Origin: Zobellia nedashkovskayae
Lineage (GTDB): Bacteria > Bacteroidota > Bacteroidia > Flavobacteriales > Flavobacteriaceae
NCBI RefSeq assembly: GCF_015330125.1
Contig: NZ_JADDXR010000002.1
Location: 3,608,685-3,672,684 of the forward strand
Reading direction: 5' to 3'
Length of the DNA stretch: 64,000 nt
The notes beneath the pieces are model-generated. The model ran no database searches. It was not told where the DNA came from and worked only from the letters and a program-made list of their open reading frames with translations. Below are positions 34,644 through 43,887 of this stretch, one piece after another. Position numbers and translations under genes: made by a program. Position 1 is the first letter of the stretch. Every line of letters begins with the position of its first letter.

Positions 34644-36377
34644 ATGGAAACAGTTAAGATAAAAACGGAAGTGAACCCAAAGAAAACAAAGCTTAAGATT
34701 AGTGGAGCCGAAGCCATTATACATTGTTTATTGGCTGAGGGTGTGGATTTGCTGTATGGTTACCCGGGAGGTGCTATTATGCCAGTTTATGATGAATTAT
34801 ATAAATTTCAAGATAAACTGACTCATATTTTAACACGCCACGAGCAGGGTGCTACGCATGCTGCACAAGGGTATGCTAGAGTTTCCGGTAGAGTAGGTGT
34901 TGCTATGGCTACATCTGGTCCCGGAGCAACTAACCTTGTTACGGGTCTGGCAGATGCTCAGATAGATTCTACGCCTTTGGTGTGTATTACAGGTCAGGTT
35001 ACACGTCATTTGTTAGGGTCCGATGCTTTTCAGGAAACTGATATTATCGGGATTTCTACACCGGTTACAAAGTGGAACTATCAGATTACTGAAGCTGCTG
35101 AAATCCCTGAGATAATGGCAAAGGCATTTTATATTGCCAAGTCGGGGAGACCAGGTCCGGTTTTAATAGATATTACTAAAAACGCTCAGATTGATGAGTT
35201 TGATTTTAGTTACGAAAAATGCACTGCTGTACGTAGTTATAATCCTGAACCTAAACCTGATGTTCAAGCTATAGAAGCTGCGGCGCAATTGATTAATAAT
35301 GCTAAAAAGCCACTTATAGTTTGGGGACAAGGTGTTATTTTAGGTAAGGCTGAGGAAGAATTTAAAGCTTTAGTAGAAAAGTCTGGAGTTCCTGCAGCTT
35401 GGACGATAATGGGAGCTTCTGCTTTAGATAGTGAACATCCATTGAACGTAGGTATGGTTGGTATGCATGGTAACTATGCGCCAAACATGTTAACGAATGA
35501 ATGTGATGTATTGATTGCTATCGGTATGCGTTTTGACGATCGTGTAACGGGTAGTTTAGATACTTATGCCAAACAAGCTAAAGTCATCCACTTTGAGATA
35601 GACAAAGCAGAAATCAATAAGAATGTACATGCAGATGTAGCTGTTCTAGGTAATTCCAAAGCTACTTTGGGTCTTTTGTTGCCGATGATTAAAGAGAATA
35701 AGCATGAGGCATGGCACAATGAGTTCAAGGAGTATTACAAAATAGAATTTGAACAGGTAATCAATAATGATATTCATCCTACTAAAAAAGGGTTGACTAT
35801 GGGTGAGGTTATCGAACAGATAAATGTTGAGTCTGAGCAAAAAGCCGTAATTGTTACGGACGTTGGGCAGCATCAGATGATTGGTTGTCGCTATGCCAAA
35901 TTCAAGCAAAGTAAGAGTAATATAACTTCAGGAGGTCTTGGTACCATGGGGTTTGCCCTTCCAGCGGCTATTGGTGCCAAAATGGGTGCTATGGAGCGAG
36001 AAGTGGTAGCTATTATTGGTGATGGTGGTTATCAAATGACTATTCAGGAGTTGGGTGTAATTTTTCAGCATAAAGTACCTGTTAAAATAGTAGTATTGAA
36101 CAATGATCACTTAGGTATGGTACGCCAGTGGCAAGAGCTTTTCTTTGATAGAAGGTATGCATCAACGGTAATGGTAAATCCTGATTTTGTAAAGATTGCA
36201 GAGGGGTATAGTATTGATGCTAAAAGAGTTAGCACTCGAGAAGATCTAAAAATTGCAATTAAAGAAATGATTGCTTCTAAAGAGCCATATTTCTTAGAGG
36301 TGAAAGTGGAAAAAGAAGATAATGTATTTCCGATGATTCCTTCTGGAGCTTCGGTTTCCGAAGTTCGTCTAAAGTAA
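34644..36377 (+). CDS. ilvB: Acetolactate synthase, large (catalytic) subunit
   Basis: A thiamine-diphosphate enzyme condensing pyruvate with pyruvate or 2-oxobutanoate, the first common step of valine and isoleucine synthesis. Visible are GYPGGAIMPVYDEL, the activating Glu in LTRHEQGATHAAQGYARVSG, the FAD/middle domain and the ThDP-binding GDGGYQMTIQEL...NNDHLGMVRQWQ motif. The length of 577 aa is normal. The regulatory subunit gene ilvN does not follow directly: a methyltransferase gene lies between them. Confidence 0.98.
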   Translation: METVKIKTEVNPKKTKLKISGAEAIIHCLLAEGVDLLYGYPGGAIMPVYDELYKFQDKLTHILTRHEQGATHAAQGYARVSGRVGVAMATSGPGATNLVTGLADAQIDSTPLVCITGQVTRHLLGSDAFQETDIIGISTPVTKWNYQITEAAEIPEIMAKAFYIAKSGRPGPVLIDITKNAQIDEFDFSYEKCTAVRSYNPEPKPDVQAIEAAAQLINNAKKPLIVWGQGVILGKAEEEFKALVEKSGVPAAWTIMGASALDSEHPLNVGMVGMHGNYAPNMLTNECDVLIAIGMRFDDRVTGSLDTYAKQAKVIHFEIDKAEINKNVHADVAVLGNSKATLGLLLPMIKENKHEAWHNEFKEYYKIEFEQVINNDIHPTKKGLTMGEVIEQINVESEQKAVIVTDVGQHQMIGCRYAKFKQSKSNITSGGLGTMGFALPAAIGAKMGAMEREVVAIIGDGGYQMTIQELGVIFQHKVPVKIVVLNNDHLGMVRQWQELFFDRRYASTVMVNPDFVKIAEGYSIDAKRVSTREDLKIAIKEMIASKEPYFLEVKVEKEDNVFPMIPSGASVSEVRLK

Positions 36378-36423
36378 TCTCTTAATATAAGACACTTTAC
36401 AAATAGTATTTAAAGATAAAAAG

Positions 36424-37005
36424 GTGATAGATTCCAATATACAGGATAAACCAAAAATCCATCAACAAATAGAGCAGAAGTCGGCAGAGATTGGTTTTAC
36501 CATGCCTTCTGATTTATACATAGGTACGTTGCTAAAAACGCTAATGGCTTCAAAACCAAAAGGTAGGTTTTTGGAACTCGGTACTGGTATTGGATTGAGT
36601 CTATCGTGGATGGTAGATGGTATGGATGCGGAATCTGAATTGATTTCGGTTGATAATGACCCTAAGCTGATAGCCATAGTTAAAGACTATTTTGAAGCTG
36701 ATAAAAGGGTGAAGTTGTTCTGTGAAGATGGATCTGAATGGATAAAAGCATATTCTGGAGAAAAATTCGATTTGATTTTTGCCGATGCTTGGCCCGGAAA
36801 ATATAGTGAGATAGATGAAGTTTTAGATTTTGTAAAAGTTGGTGGCTTTTATGTAATCGATGATATGACTGCTCAACCTAATTGGCCGGTAGGACATGAA
36901 GATAATGTAACCCGTTTGGTAGCGTATCTAGAGAAGAGATCAGACTTTACTTTGACCAAGTTAAACTGGTCTACGGGTTTGATAATCGCAGTTAGAAATA
37001 GCTAA
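36424..37005 (+). CDS. Class I SAM-dependent O-methyltransferase
   Basis: A 193-aa Rossmann-fold methyltransferase. Motif I is FLELGTGIGLSLSW, the acidic ribose-binding residue is in ISVDNDP, and DLIFADAWPGKYSEID with VGGFYVIDDM gives the catechol-O-methyltransferase-like pattern. The start is GTG (36424), 46 bp after ilvB. It lies between the two subunit genes of acetolactate synthase, on the same strand and closely spaced, so it is probably co-expressed with the ilv genes. No known step of BCAA synthesis needs it. The substrate is unknown. Confidence 0.88.
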   Translation: MIDSNIQDKPKIHQQIEQKSAEIGFTMPSDLYIGTLLKTLMASKPKGRFLELGTGIGLSLSWMVDGMDAESELISVDNDPKLIAIVKDYFEADKRVKLFCEDGSEWIKAYSGEKFDLIFADAWPGKYSEIDEVLDFVKVGGFYVIDDMTAQPNWPVGHEDNVTRLVAYLEKRSDFTLTKLNWSTGLIIAVRNS

Positions 37006-37067
37006 TTGTTGTGATATAATCGCGTGCAATAAAAAAATACTGAGTTACCTTTTCAAGGAAAAATTCG

Positions 37068-37127
37068 CTCTCGAGTGCGGTCGAGAGGTTAAATGAATGG
37101 CAATGTTTCTTATCGACTGCTCTCGAT
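37068..37127 (+). promoter_or_regulatory. Overlapping inverted repeats before ilvN
   Basis: CTCTCGA (37068-37074) pairs with TCGAGAG (37081-37087) around a 6-nt loop. A second copy of CTCTCGA (37120-37126) can pair with the same TCGAGAG, or its 3' part with ATCGA (37112-37116). The pairings exclude each other. The last element ends 22 bp before the ilvN ATG. A 15-codon frame (37093-37140) runs through it. Confidence 0.5.
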
Positions 37128-37148
37128 GAAACGATATTAAATTGAACA

Positions 37149-37679
37149 ATGGAAAAAGAATGGTTTACTATATCGGTATATTCTGAAAACAATGTAGGTT
37201 TACTGAATAGAATCTCTGGAATATTCTTAAAGAGACACATTAACATAGAGAGCTTAAATGTTTCTAAATCAGAAATTGAAGGCGTATCTAAGTTTACTAT
37301 AGTTGTTTATACTACAGAGAAATGGACACGCAATATTGTGGGTCAAATAGAAAAGCAAATTGAGGTGATAAAAGCATTTTTTCACACAGATGAAGAAACT
37401 ATTTATCAGGAATCGGTTCTTTTCAAAATAGCTTCTAACCTTCTTTTTGATGAAAGACAGATTCAGAATATTATTAAAGACAACAATTCGCAAATTGTAA
37501 CTGTTGCCCGCGACTTTTTTGTAATAGCAAAGTCTGGTCGTAGAAACGAAATCAATGAAATGTACGATCAATTGAAGCCTTTTGGAATCATGCAATTCGT
37601 ACGAACAGGTCGTATTTCAGTTTCTAAAGATGAGATGCAGATTACCGCTTTACTTAATGAGTTTTATCAAGATAAATAA
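37149..37679 (+). CDS. ilvN: Acetolactate synthase, small (regulatory) subunit
   Basis: A 176-aa ACT-domain protein that activates IlvB and gives valine feedback inhibition. The N-terminal ACT domain reads WFTISVYSENNVGLLNRISGIFLKRHINIESLNVSKSE, with the Asn/Gly turn of the effector site; a second ACT-like C-terminal half follows. The length suits the family (about 160-180 aa). It is separated from ilvB by a methyltransferase gene and preceded by a 143-bp gap with switchable hairpins. Confidence 0.95.
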   Translation: MEKEWFTISVYSENNVGLLNRISGIFLKRHINIESLNVSKSEIEGVSKFTIVVYTTEKWTRNIVGQIEKQIEVIKAFFHTDEETIYQESVLFKIASNLLFDERQIQNIIKDNNSQIVTVARDFFVIAKSGRRNEINEMYDQLKPFGIMQFVRTGRISVSKDEMQITALLNEFYQDK

Positions 37680-37735
37680 ATACAAATTAATAATTAATTT
37701 AATAAGGAGTTCCGTACATTATCTATAATTTCAAG

Positions 37736-37743
37736 TAGCTTTG
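37736..37743 (+). promoter_or_regulatory. Candidate internal promoter (-7 element) of ilvC
   Basis: TAGCTTTG is an exact TAnnTTTG match 27 bp before the ilvC ATG, in the 91-bp gap after ilvN. No -33 element is clear. Confidence 0.35.
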
Positions 37744-37770
37744 GGCGGAATTTAAAAACACGATTGAAAA

Positions 37771-39246
37771 ATGGCAAATTACTTTAATACACTATCATTG
37801 AGAGATCAACTGAAGCAACTGGGCAAATGTAGGTTCATGGAAGCTTCGGAATTCGCCGATGGTGTATCAGCTTTAAAAGGAAAAAAAATAGTTATTGTTG
37901 GTTGTGGAGCCCAAGGTTTGAACCAAGGTTTAAACATGCGCGATTCAGGTTTGGATATCGCTTATACCTTGCGTGACGCTGCAATTAAAGAAAAAAGACA
38001 ATCGTTTTTAAATGCTAGCGAAAACGGATTTACTGTTGGTACTTACCAAGAGTTGATTCCTAGTGCCGATATGGTTATTAACCTAACTCCGGACAAGCAG
38101 CATACAGCTGTAGTTAATGCGGTAATGCCATTAATGAAAAAAGGAGCTACATTATCATATTCTCACGGTTTCAACATCGTAGAAGAGGGTACTCAAGTTC
38201 GTAAAGACCTTACAGTAATAATGGTAGCGCCAAAGAGCCCGGGTTCTGAGGTTCGTGAAGAGTATAAAAGAGGTTTTGGTGTGCCAACTTTAATAGCGGT
38301 ACACCCAGAGAACGATCCAGAAGGAAAAGGTTTGGAGCAAGCTAAAGCCTATGCTGCCGGTACAGGTGGGCACAGAGCAGGTGTTCTTGAATCTTCTTTT
38401 GTTGCTGAAGTAAAATCAGATTTAATGGGCGAGCAAACTATCCTTTGTGGGTTGCTGCAAACAGGAAGTATTCTTTGTTTCGATAAGATGATCGAGAAAG
38501 GTATTGATGCAGGTTATGCTTCTAAATTAATTCAATACGGATGGGAAACCATTACGGAAGGAATGAAATACGGTGGTATTACTAACATGATGGACCGTTT
38601 GTCTAATCCTGCAAAAATCAAAGCTTTTGAACTTTCAGAAGAATTGAAAGATATCATGCGTCCACTTTTCCAAAAGCATATGGATGATATTATGACTGGT
38701 CATTTCTCAAAAACAATGATGGAAGACTGGGCCAATGATGATAAAAACTTATTGACTTGGCGTGCAGAGACTGGCGAAACCGCTTTTGAAAAAACTCCTG
38801 CAGGTGATGATAAAATCTCTGAGCAAGAATTTTATGACAATGGCGTATTAATGATTGCTATGGTTAGAGCTGGTGTGGAATTAGCTTTTGAAAGTATGAC
38901 AGAGTCCGGAATTATTGGTGAGTCTGCTTATTATGAGTCATTACACGAAACACCGTTAATCGCTAACACTATCGCAAGAAAGAAATTGTTCGAAATGAAC
39001 CGTGTTATTTCTGATACTGCTGAATACGGTTGTTATTTATTTGATCATGCTTGTAAGCCTTTATTGACTGACTTTATGAAGAAAATAGATACTGATGTAA
39101 TTGGTAAAGCATATGCTGCAGGGAAAGGTAACGGTGTTGATAACGCTAAGCTAATTACTGTTAATAAAGCACTTCGTGATCACAATGTAGAAATTGTAGG
39201 TGCAAGACTTCGTGGTGCTATGACGGCAATGAAGCCGATTGTATAA
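37771..39246 (+). CDS. ilvC: Ketol-acid reductoisomerase, class II
   Basis: Isomerises and reduces acetolactate or acetohydroxybutyrate with NADPH and Mg2+. At 491 aa it is the long class II form with two knotted domains, unlike the ~330-aa class I. The N-terminal Rossmann motif is [23 protein letters not shown], followed by [35 protein letters not shown] and two helical repeats, the second around [24 protein letters not shown] nested hairpin with a T run follows before ilvA. Confidence 0.97.
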   Translation: MANYFNTLSLRDQLKQLGKCRFMEASEFADGVSALKGKKIVIVGCGAQGLNQGLNMRDSGLDIAYTLRDAAIKEKRQSFLNASENGFTVGTYQELIPSADMVINLTPDKQHTAVVNAVMPLMKKGATLSYSHGFNIVEEGTQVRKDLTVIMVAPKSPGSEVREEYKRGFGVPTLIAVHPENDPEGKGLEQAKAYAAGTGGHRAGVLESSFVAEVKSDLMGEQTILCGLLQTGSILCFDKMIEKGIDAGYASKLIQYGWETITEGMKYGGITNMMDRLSNPAKIKAFELSEELKDIMRPLFQKHMDDIMTGHFSKTMMEDWANDDKNLLTWRAETGETAFEKTPAGDDKISEQEFYDNGVLMIAMVRAGVELAFESMTESGIIGESAYYESLHETPLIANTIARKKLFEMNRVISDTAEYGCYLFDHACKPLLTDFMKKIDTDVIGKAYAAGKGNGVDNAKLITVNKALRDHNVEIVGARLRGAMTAMKPIV

Positions 39247-39256
39247 TTTATAAAAC

Positions 39257-39321
39257 AACCCTGTCCGGTTTTTTTAGTCTTCCAGAATATAAGGAAGTTT
39301 AAAATCTAGACAGGGTTTTTT
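39257..39321 (+). terminator. Terminator-like nested hairpin between ilvC and ilvA
   Basis: The outer stem AACCCTGTC (39257-39265) pairs with GACAGGGTT (39309-39317) and is followed by a T run; an inner CTTCC/GGAAG hairpin (39279-39297) lies inside. The T run ends only 4 bp before the ilvA ATG, so it could reduce read-through into ilvA. Confidence 0.6.
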
Positions 39322-39324
39322 AAT

Positions 39325-40575
39325 ATGACCTATTTTCCTAAAATATCGGATATAAAAAAGGCGGCTGCTACCATCGCAGAGGTTGCTACGGTTACTCCGT
39401 TAATGTCCAGCATACGTTTGTCAAAAGCGTTTGATTCCAATATACTTCTCAAAAGAGAAGATTTGCACAGGGTGCGTTCGTATAAAATCCGCGGGGCATT
39501 CAACAAAATAAGTTCGCTTTCGGAAAAGGAAAGAAAAAACGGAATTGTTTGCGCCAGTGCCGGAAATCATGCCCAAGGTGTAGCTTTTGCTTGTAACCAT
39601 TTAAAAATTCCGGGTACAATATATATGCCATCGGTTACCCCTAAACAAAAAGTTGAACAAACTAGATTGTTTGGTGGGGAATGGGTGACAATAGTACTGG
39701 AAGGAGATACTTTTGATGATTCGTCAAAAAGTGCTAGAACGTTCTGCGAAAGCAATGCAAAAACGTTTATTCACCCTTTTGATGACCCTAAGGTAATAGA
39801 AGGCCAAGGGACTGTGGGCTTGGAGTTGTTAGACCAATTTAAGGAGCCTATAGATTATATATTCGTGGCAATTGGTGGCGGAGGATTGGCCTCTGGTCTA
39901 ATCGGAGTTTTTAAAGAGCTATCGCCAAACACAAAAATTATTGGAGTAGAGCCAGAAGGAGCTCCGTCCATGGAGACATCCATAAAGAATAACAAAAATA
40001 CGGAGCTTTCTAAAATTGATAAATTTATAGATGGTGCTGCGGTACAAAAAGTGGGAGACCTCACTTTTGAAATCTGTAAAAACGGACTTTATGATATGGT
40101 TACCGTTGCGGAAGGTAAGGTGTGTCAGACCATTTTAGATCTTTATAATAGAGATGCTATTGTTGTTGAACCTGCGGGTGCATTGACTATTTCCGCTTTA
40201 GATGGTTTTGCTGAAGAAATAAAAGGCAAAAATGTGGTTTGTATCCTTAGTGGAAGTAATAATGACATCACTAGAACAGCCGAGATTAAAGAGCGTGCAT
40301 TACTTTATGGTCAACTTAAACACTATTTTATCGTTCGATTCCCGCAAAGACCAGGTGCTTTGAAAGAATTTGTGGCAGAGATTTTAGGTCCTGATGATGA
40401 TATTACTCATTTTGAATACTCTAAAAAATCGAGTAGGGAGAATGCTCCTGCTATTGTAGGTATAGAATTAAAAAGTCCGGAAGACCTTCAGCCTTTAGTC
40501 CAGCGTATGAAAACAAATAACTTTTACGGAGATTATTTGAACGATAAGCCAGACCTTTTTCAATATTTGGTTTAG
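39325..40575 (+). CDS. ilvA: Threonine ammonia-lyase (threonine dehydratase), biosynthetic
   Basis: A PLP enzyme that converts threonine to 2-oxobutanoate for isoleucine. The PLP lysine is Lys54 in HRVRSYKIRGAFNKI; SAGNHAQGVAFACNHL, the glycine-rich IGGGGLASGL loop and a C-terminal serine-containing CILSGSNND follow. The last 90 residues form an ACT-like regulatory domain (YFIVRFPQRPGALKEFVAEIL), so isoleucine control is plausible. The length of 416 aa matches the single-ACT type. It is the last gene of the plus-strand ilv run. Confidence 0.96.
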   Translation: MTYFPKISDIKKAAATIAEVATVTPLMSSIRLSKAFDSNILLKREDLHRVRSYKIRGAFNKISSLSEKERKNGIVCASAGNHAQGVAFACNHLKIPGTIYMPSVTPKQKVEQTRLFGGEWVTIVLEGDTFDDSSKSARTFCESNAKTFIHPFDDPKVIEGQGTVGLELLDQFKEPIDYIFVAIGGGGLASGLIGVFKELSPNTKIIGVEPEGAPSMETSIKNNKNTELSKIDKFIDGAAVQKVGDLTFEICKNGLYDMVTVAEGKVCQTILDLYNRDAIVVEPAGALTISALDGFAEEIKGKNVVCILSGSNNDITRTAEIKERALLYGQLKHYFIVRFPQRPGALKEFVAEILGPDDDITHFEYSKKSSRENAPAIVGIELKSPEDLQPLVQRMKTNNFYGDYLNDKPDLFQYLV

Positions 40576-40722
40576 GTTCTCACAATTTCTAGCTCTTTTA
40601 TGAAATTGACGCTAATCAGCTATATTTAGTATTCTCAAAAATAAGCTCTGATTTCTTAATTATGTATTTTCGTATAGCTACTCATTGTAGCATCATATCT
40701 ATTATAATAAACCCTTCTGAAA

Positions 40723-42303
40723 ATGAAAGCAATACCCAAAGAATACGAGATTGACCAAACAATAGACCAAAAAAAATATTTGGTTAATGGCGAACTGAAA
40801 ACATGGGCAGGAAATACTACTGAAGTATTTTCTACTATATCATCAACAGAAGAGTACAAACCAACTTTATTGGGTAGTATTCCTGATATGGGAGAGCCGG
40901 CTGCCTTGGAGGCCTTGGATTCTGCTATGGGCGCCTATAAAAGAGGGCAGGGGGTTTGGCCTACCATGCATGTAAAAGACCGTATTGAGTGTATGGAGAA
41001 TTTTGTGCGTCAAATGAAAACCAAACGAGAGATTGTTGTAAAGCTTTTGATGTGGGAGATAGGCAAGTCATTACCGGATAGTCAAAAAGAATTTGACCGT
41101 ACGGTGGATTATATTAATGATACAATAGAAGATTACAAAGAACTAGACCGGAATTCGGCCAAGTTTCAGAAACACGATGGTGTTTATGCCCATATAAAAA
41201 GAGGATCATTAGGCGTTGTATTATGCTTAGGGCCTTATAACTACCCGCTAAACGAAACATTTGCTTTGTTAATACCTGCTATAATAATGGGTAACACCGT
41301 TATTTTTAAACCAGCTAAGCATGGTGTTTTATTGATTACTCCTTTGTTGGAAGCTTTTCAAACCTCTTTTCCAAAGGGAGTAGTAAATATTATTTTTGGT
41401 AGAGGTAGAGCGGTAGCTGCACCAATAATGCAGACCGGTAAAATAGATGTACTTGCATTAATAGGGAATAGTAAATCTGCGAATGCGTTACAAGAGCAAC
41501 ACCCAAAAAGCAATCGTTTGCGTTTGGTTTTAGGATTAGAAGCAAAAAACCCTGCAATTATCCTTCCTGATGCAGATTTGGATTTGACTATAGATGAATG
41601 TATCGCTGGTACGTTATCTTTCAACGGGCAAAGATGTACGGCACTTAAGGTTATTTATGTACATGAGGATATTAAAGATGAATTTTTAAAACGCTATTCA
41701 AAACGAGTAGATGAATTAAAATTTGGAAACCCATGGGAAGATAGTGTCAAGCTTACGCCTTTGCCAGAGCCTGGCAAGCCAGCTTATATTCAAGAGTTGA
41801 TTGATGATGCTATTGGAAAAGGTGCAAAAATAATGAACAAAAAAGGAGGTAAGAAGTTTGACAATTATATCTGGCCAGCAGTACTTTTTCCTGTGAATAA
41901 AGATATGAGGGTATATCAAGAGGAGCAGTTTGGACCGGTTGTGCCTGTCCTTTCATTCTCTGATATTGAGGAGCCTTTAAATGATATGGCCGAAAGTAAC
42001 TATGGTCAACAGGTAAGCCTTTTTGGGAAAGATGTTTATGCACTTTCACCGTTAATAGACACCTTGGTGAACTTGGTTTGTCGTGTAAACTTGAATAGTT
42101 CGTGCCAACGTGGACCGGATATGTATCCCTTTACTGGAAGGAAGGATTCAGCTCAAGCTACATTGAGTGTTCATGATGCATTACGTTCTTTTTCTATACG
42201 GACTTTTGTCGCTTTTAAGGATAATGATTTGAACAATGAGACCATTCAACAGTTGTTGGAGGCTAAGTTGTCTAATTTCGTGAGTACGGATTATATTTTG
42301 TAA
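40723..42303 (+). CDS. gapN: NADP-dependent non-phosphorylating glyceraldehyde-3-phosphate dehydrogenase (GapN type)
   Basis: An aldehyde dehydrogenase of 526 aa that oxidises glyceraldehyde 3-phosphate directly to 3-phosphoglycerate, making NADPH. Asn173 (PYNYP), the general-base Glu273 (GLEAKNP) and the catalytic Cys305 (NGQRCTALK) are in place. The C-terminal [25 protein letters not shown] block is typical of GapN and distinguishes it from other ALDHs. It has a 147-bp gap after ilvA and its own terminator, so it is probably separate from the ilv operon. Confidence 0.9.
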   Translation: MKAIPKEYEIDQTIDQKKYLVNGELKTWAGNTTEVFSTISSTEEYKPTLLGSIPDMGEPAALEALDSAMGAYKRGQGVWPTMHVKDRIECMENFVRQMKTKREIVVKLLMWEIGKSLPDSQKEFDRTVDYINDTIEDYKELDRNSAKFQKHDGVYAHIKRGSLGVVLCLGPYNYPLNETFALLIPAIIMGNTVIFKPAKHGVLLITPLLEAFQTSFPKGVVNIIFGRGRAVAAPIMQTGKIDVLALIGNSKSANALQEQHPKSNRLRLVLGLEAKNPAIILPDADLDLTIDECIAGTLSFNGQRCTALKVIYVHEDIKDEFLKRYSKRVDELKFGNPWEDSVKLTPLPEPGKPAYIQELIDDAIGKGAKIMNKKGGKKFDNYIWPAVLFPVNKDMRVYQEEQFGPVVPVLSFSDIEEPLNDMAESNYGQQVSLFGKDVYALSPLIDTLVNLVCRVNLNSSCQRGPDMYPFTGRKDSAQATLSVHDALRSFSIRTFVAFKDNDLNNETIQQLLEAKLSNFVSTDYIL

Positions 42304-42404
42304 TCTATCCATTTAAACTTTGAAAGCACAAAGATTTCAATAATAGCTTTATGCATATTTCAGGATTTTAATGGAAATGCTAACATATGTTTAAAGTATA
42401 AGAT

Positions 42405-42436
42405 TTTACCCCTATTTATAGGGGTATTCTTTTTTA
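42405..42436 (+). terminator. Intrinsic terminator after gapN
   Basis: TACCCCTA (42407-42414), a 4-nt loop and TAGGGGTA (42419-42426), then TTCTTTTTT. It is about 100 bp after the gapN stop. Confidence 0.85.
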
Positions 42437-42495
42437 AGGGTAATTATAAACACAAATCTGATAATCGCGCATATTTTTAATTGATTTTCTCGTCA

Positions 42496-42503
42496 TACCT
42501 TTG
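42496..42503 (+). promoter_or_regulatory. Candidate -7 promoter element of the MFS exporter gene
   Basis: TACCTTTG is an exact TAnnTTTG match 77 bp before the ATG at 42580, just downstream of the gapN terminator. The predicted leader is about 70 nt. Confidence 0.4.
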
Positions 42504-42579
42504 TTTAAAATTTTCGTTAATTTTTAATGTAAGTTCCAAATCTTACAAATAATATTGTTTAACTAAAAAGGTGTGTGCT

Positions 42580-43779
42580 ATGAAAACAAACACAGCAAAC
42601 AGAAAAGCGCTAATAGCTTTAGCGATAGGAGGTTTTGGCATTGGGCTAACGGAATTCGTAATAATGGGAATTCTACCAGATGTAGCCAAAGGTTTGAATA
42701 TTACAATCCCCCAAGCAGGTCATTCAATAGCAGCCTATGCATTAGGCGTGGTTGTTGGTGCTCCCTTATTAACCAAAATAGGAGCCAAGTTAAATTCACG
42801 TACAGTTCTCCTATTATTAATGGGGTGGTTTACGGTGTTTAATACGCTTTCCGGTTTTTCAGAGAGTTATACTACCTTATTGATAACTCGGTTTTTATCT
42901 GGACTCCCACATGGTGCATTTTTTGGAATAGGTGCCGTAGTTGCCGGTAAATTGGTGAAAGCAGGAAAATCTGCTCAAGCAATTGCTGTAATGTTCTCAG
43001 GGTTGACCATTGCAAATGTTATTGGTGTGCCAACCGGAACTTATATAGGACACCATTATGATTGGAGCTTATCTTTCTTTATGGTAGGAATTGTTGGATT
43101 TATGGCCATTTTAATTGTGCTTTTTTGGATGCCAAAAATAGAACCAGACCTTCCAAAAGCGCAATCAAATGAAAACAAAGGTTTGAGAAATGGCGAATTG
43201 TGGGCGCTTATCGCATTAACCACTATAGGTACAGGAGGTTTTTTCGCTTGGTATAGCTATATAGCCCCATTGGTAACCGATATTGCCGGAATGGGAGAAA
43301 ACATGGTCAGTTATGCCATGATTTTGGCCGGTCTTGGTATGGTGGTCGGTAATTTCTTAGGAGCAAAAATGGCTGAGTGGTTTGCGCCTTTAAAAGCAGT
43401 AGCTATAAGTTTAAGTTTTATGGTGATTTTATTGCTCATCAATGCTGTAGTTGCAACAAATCCACAGATATTATTAATTATGACCTTTTTGATGGGGTTG
43501 GCTTCTTTTACGGTTTCAACACCTATTCAGATGGCGATCATAAATACATCTAAAGGAAATGAAATGTTAGGTTCGTCAATGAATCAAAGTGCCTTTAATA
43601 TGGGTAACGCTTCTGGAGCTTATTTAGCAGGTTTGCCAATAGCATATGGATATAGTGTTGTTTATTCTGGAATTGTAGGTGCTGTGCTGGCAGGAACTGG
43701 TGTGGCAATGGCTATAGGTATCCTTGTATACAGAAGGCAACGAGCAAATAAATATAGGAAATTGGCTTATAATAGTTAA
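42580..43779 (+). CDS. MFS transporter, AraJ/YdhP-like drug or sugar exporter
   Basis: A 399-aa inner-membrane protein with twelve predicted spans. The first helix reads ALIALAIGGFGIGLTEFVIMGILPDVA, which is characteristic of the AraJ/PbuE/YdhP group of the DHA1 drug:H+ antiporters; the loop 2-3 motif and the LSGLPHGAFFGIGAVVAGKLV segment follow. The frame can start at a GTG at 42571, but the ATG at 42580 is the natural start. Its substrate cannot be predicted. It has its own promoter candidate and a bidirectional terminator. Confidence 0.9.
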   Translation: MKTNTANRKALIALAIGGFGIGLTEFVIMGILPDVAKGLNITIPQAGHSIAAYALGVVVGAPLLTKIGAKLNSRTVLLLLMGWFTVFNTLSGFSESYTTLLITRFLSGLPHGAFFGIGAVVAGKLVKAGKSAQAIAVMFSGLTIANVIGVPTGTYIGHHYDWSLSFFMVGIVGFMAILIVLFWMPKIEPDLPKAQSNENKGLRNGELWALIALTTIGTGGFFAWYSYIAPLVTDIAGMGENMVSYAMILAGLGMVVGNFLGAKMAEWFAPLKAVAISLSFMVILLLINAVVATNPQILLIMTFLMGLASFTVSTPIQMAIINTSKGNEMLGSSMNQSAFNMGNASGAYLAGLPIAYGYSVVYSGIVGAVLAGTGVAMAIGILVYRRQRANKYRKLAYNS

Positions 43780-43837
43780 CAGTAGGATAGAAATTCACCT
43801 AGTAACAGAGAGCTGAATCACAGTTTAAATGATAGAA

Positions 43838-43872
43838 AAAAACCTCCCAAGAAATATTCTTGGGAGGTTTTT
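43838..43872. terminator. Bidirectional intrinsic terminator between the MFS gene and leuB
   Basis: A 15-bp perfect stem, AAAAACCTCCCAAGA (43838-43852) with TCTTGGGAGGTTTTT (43858-43872), and a 5-nt loop. It serves the convergent exporter gene and the leu operon. Confidence 0.93.
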
Positions 43873-43887
43873 GCTAATATGAATATA

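Noticed and set aside
37093..37140. 15-codon frame before ilvN as a second leader peptide
   Set aside because: It has only three Val/Leu codons in 15 and no terminator after it, so the attenuation logic is lacking. It is kept only as part of the hairpin region.
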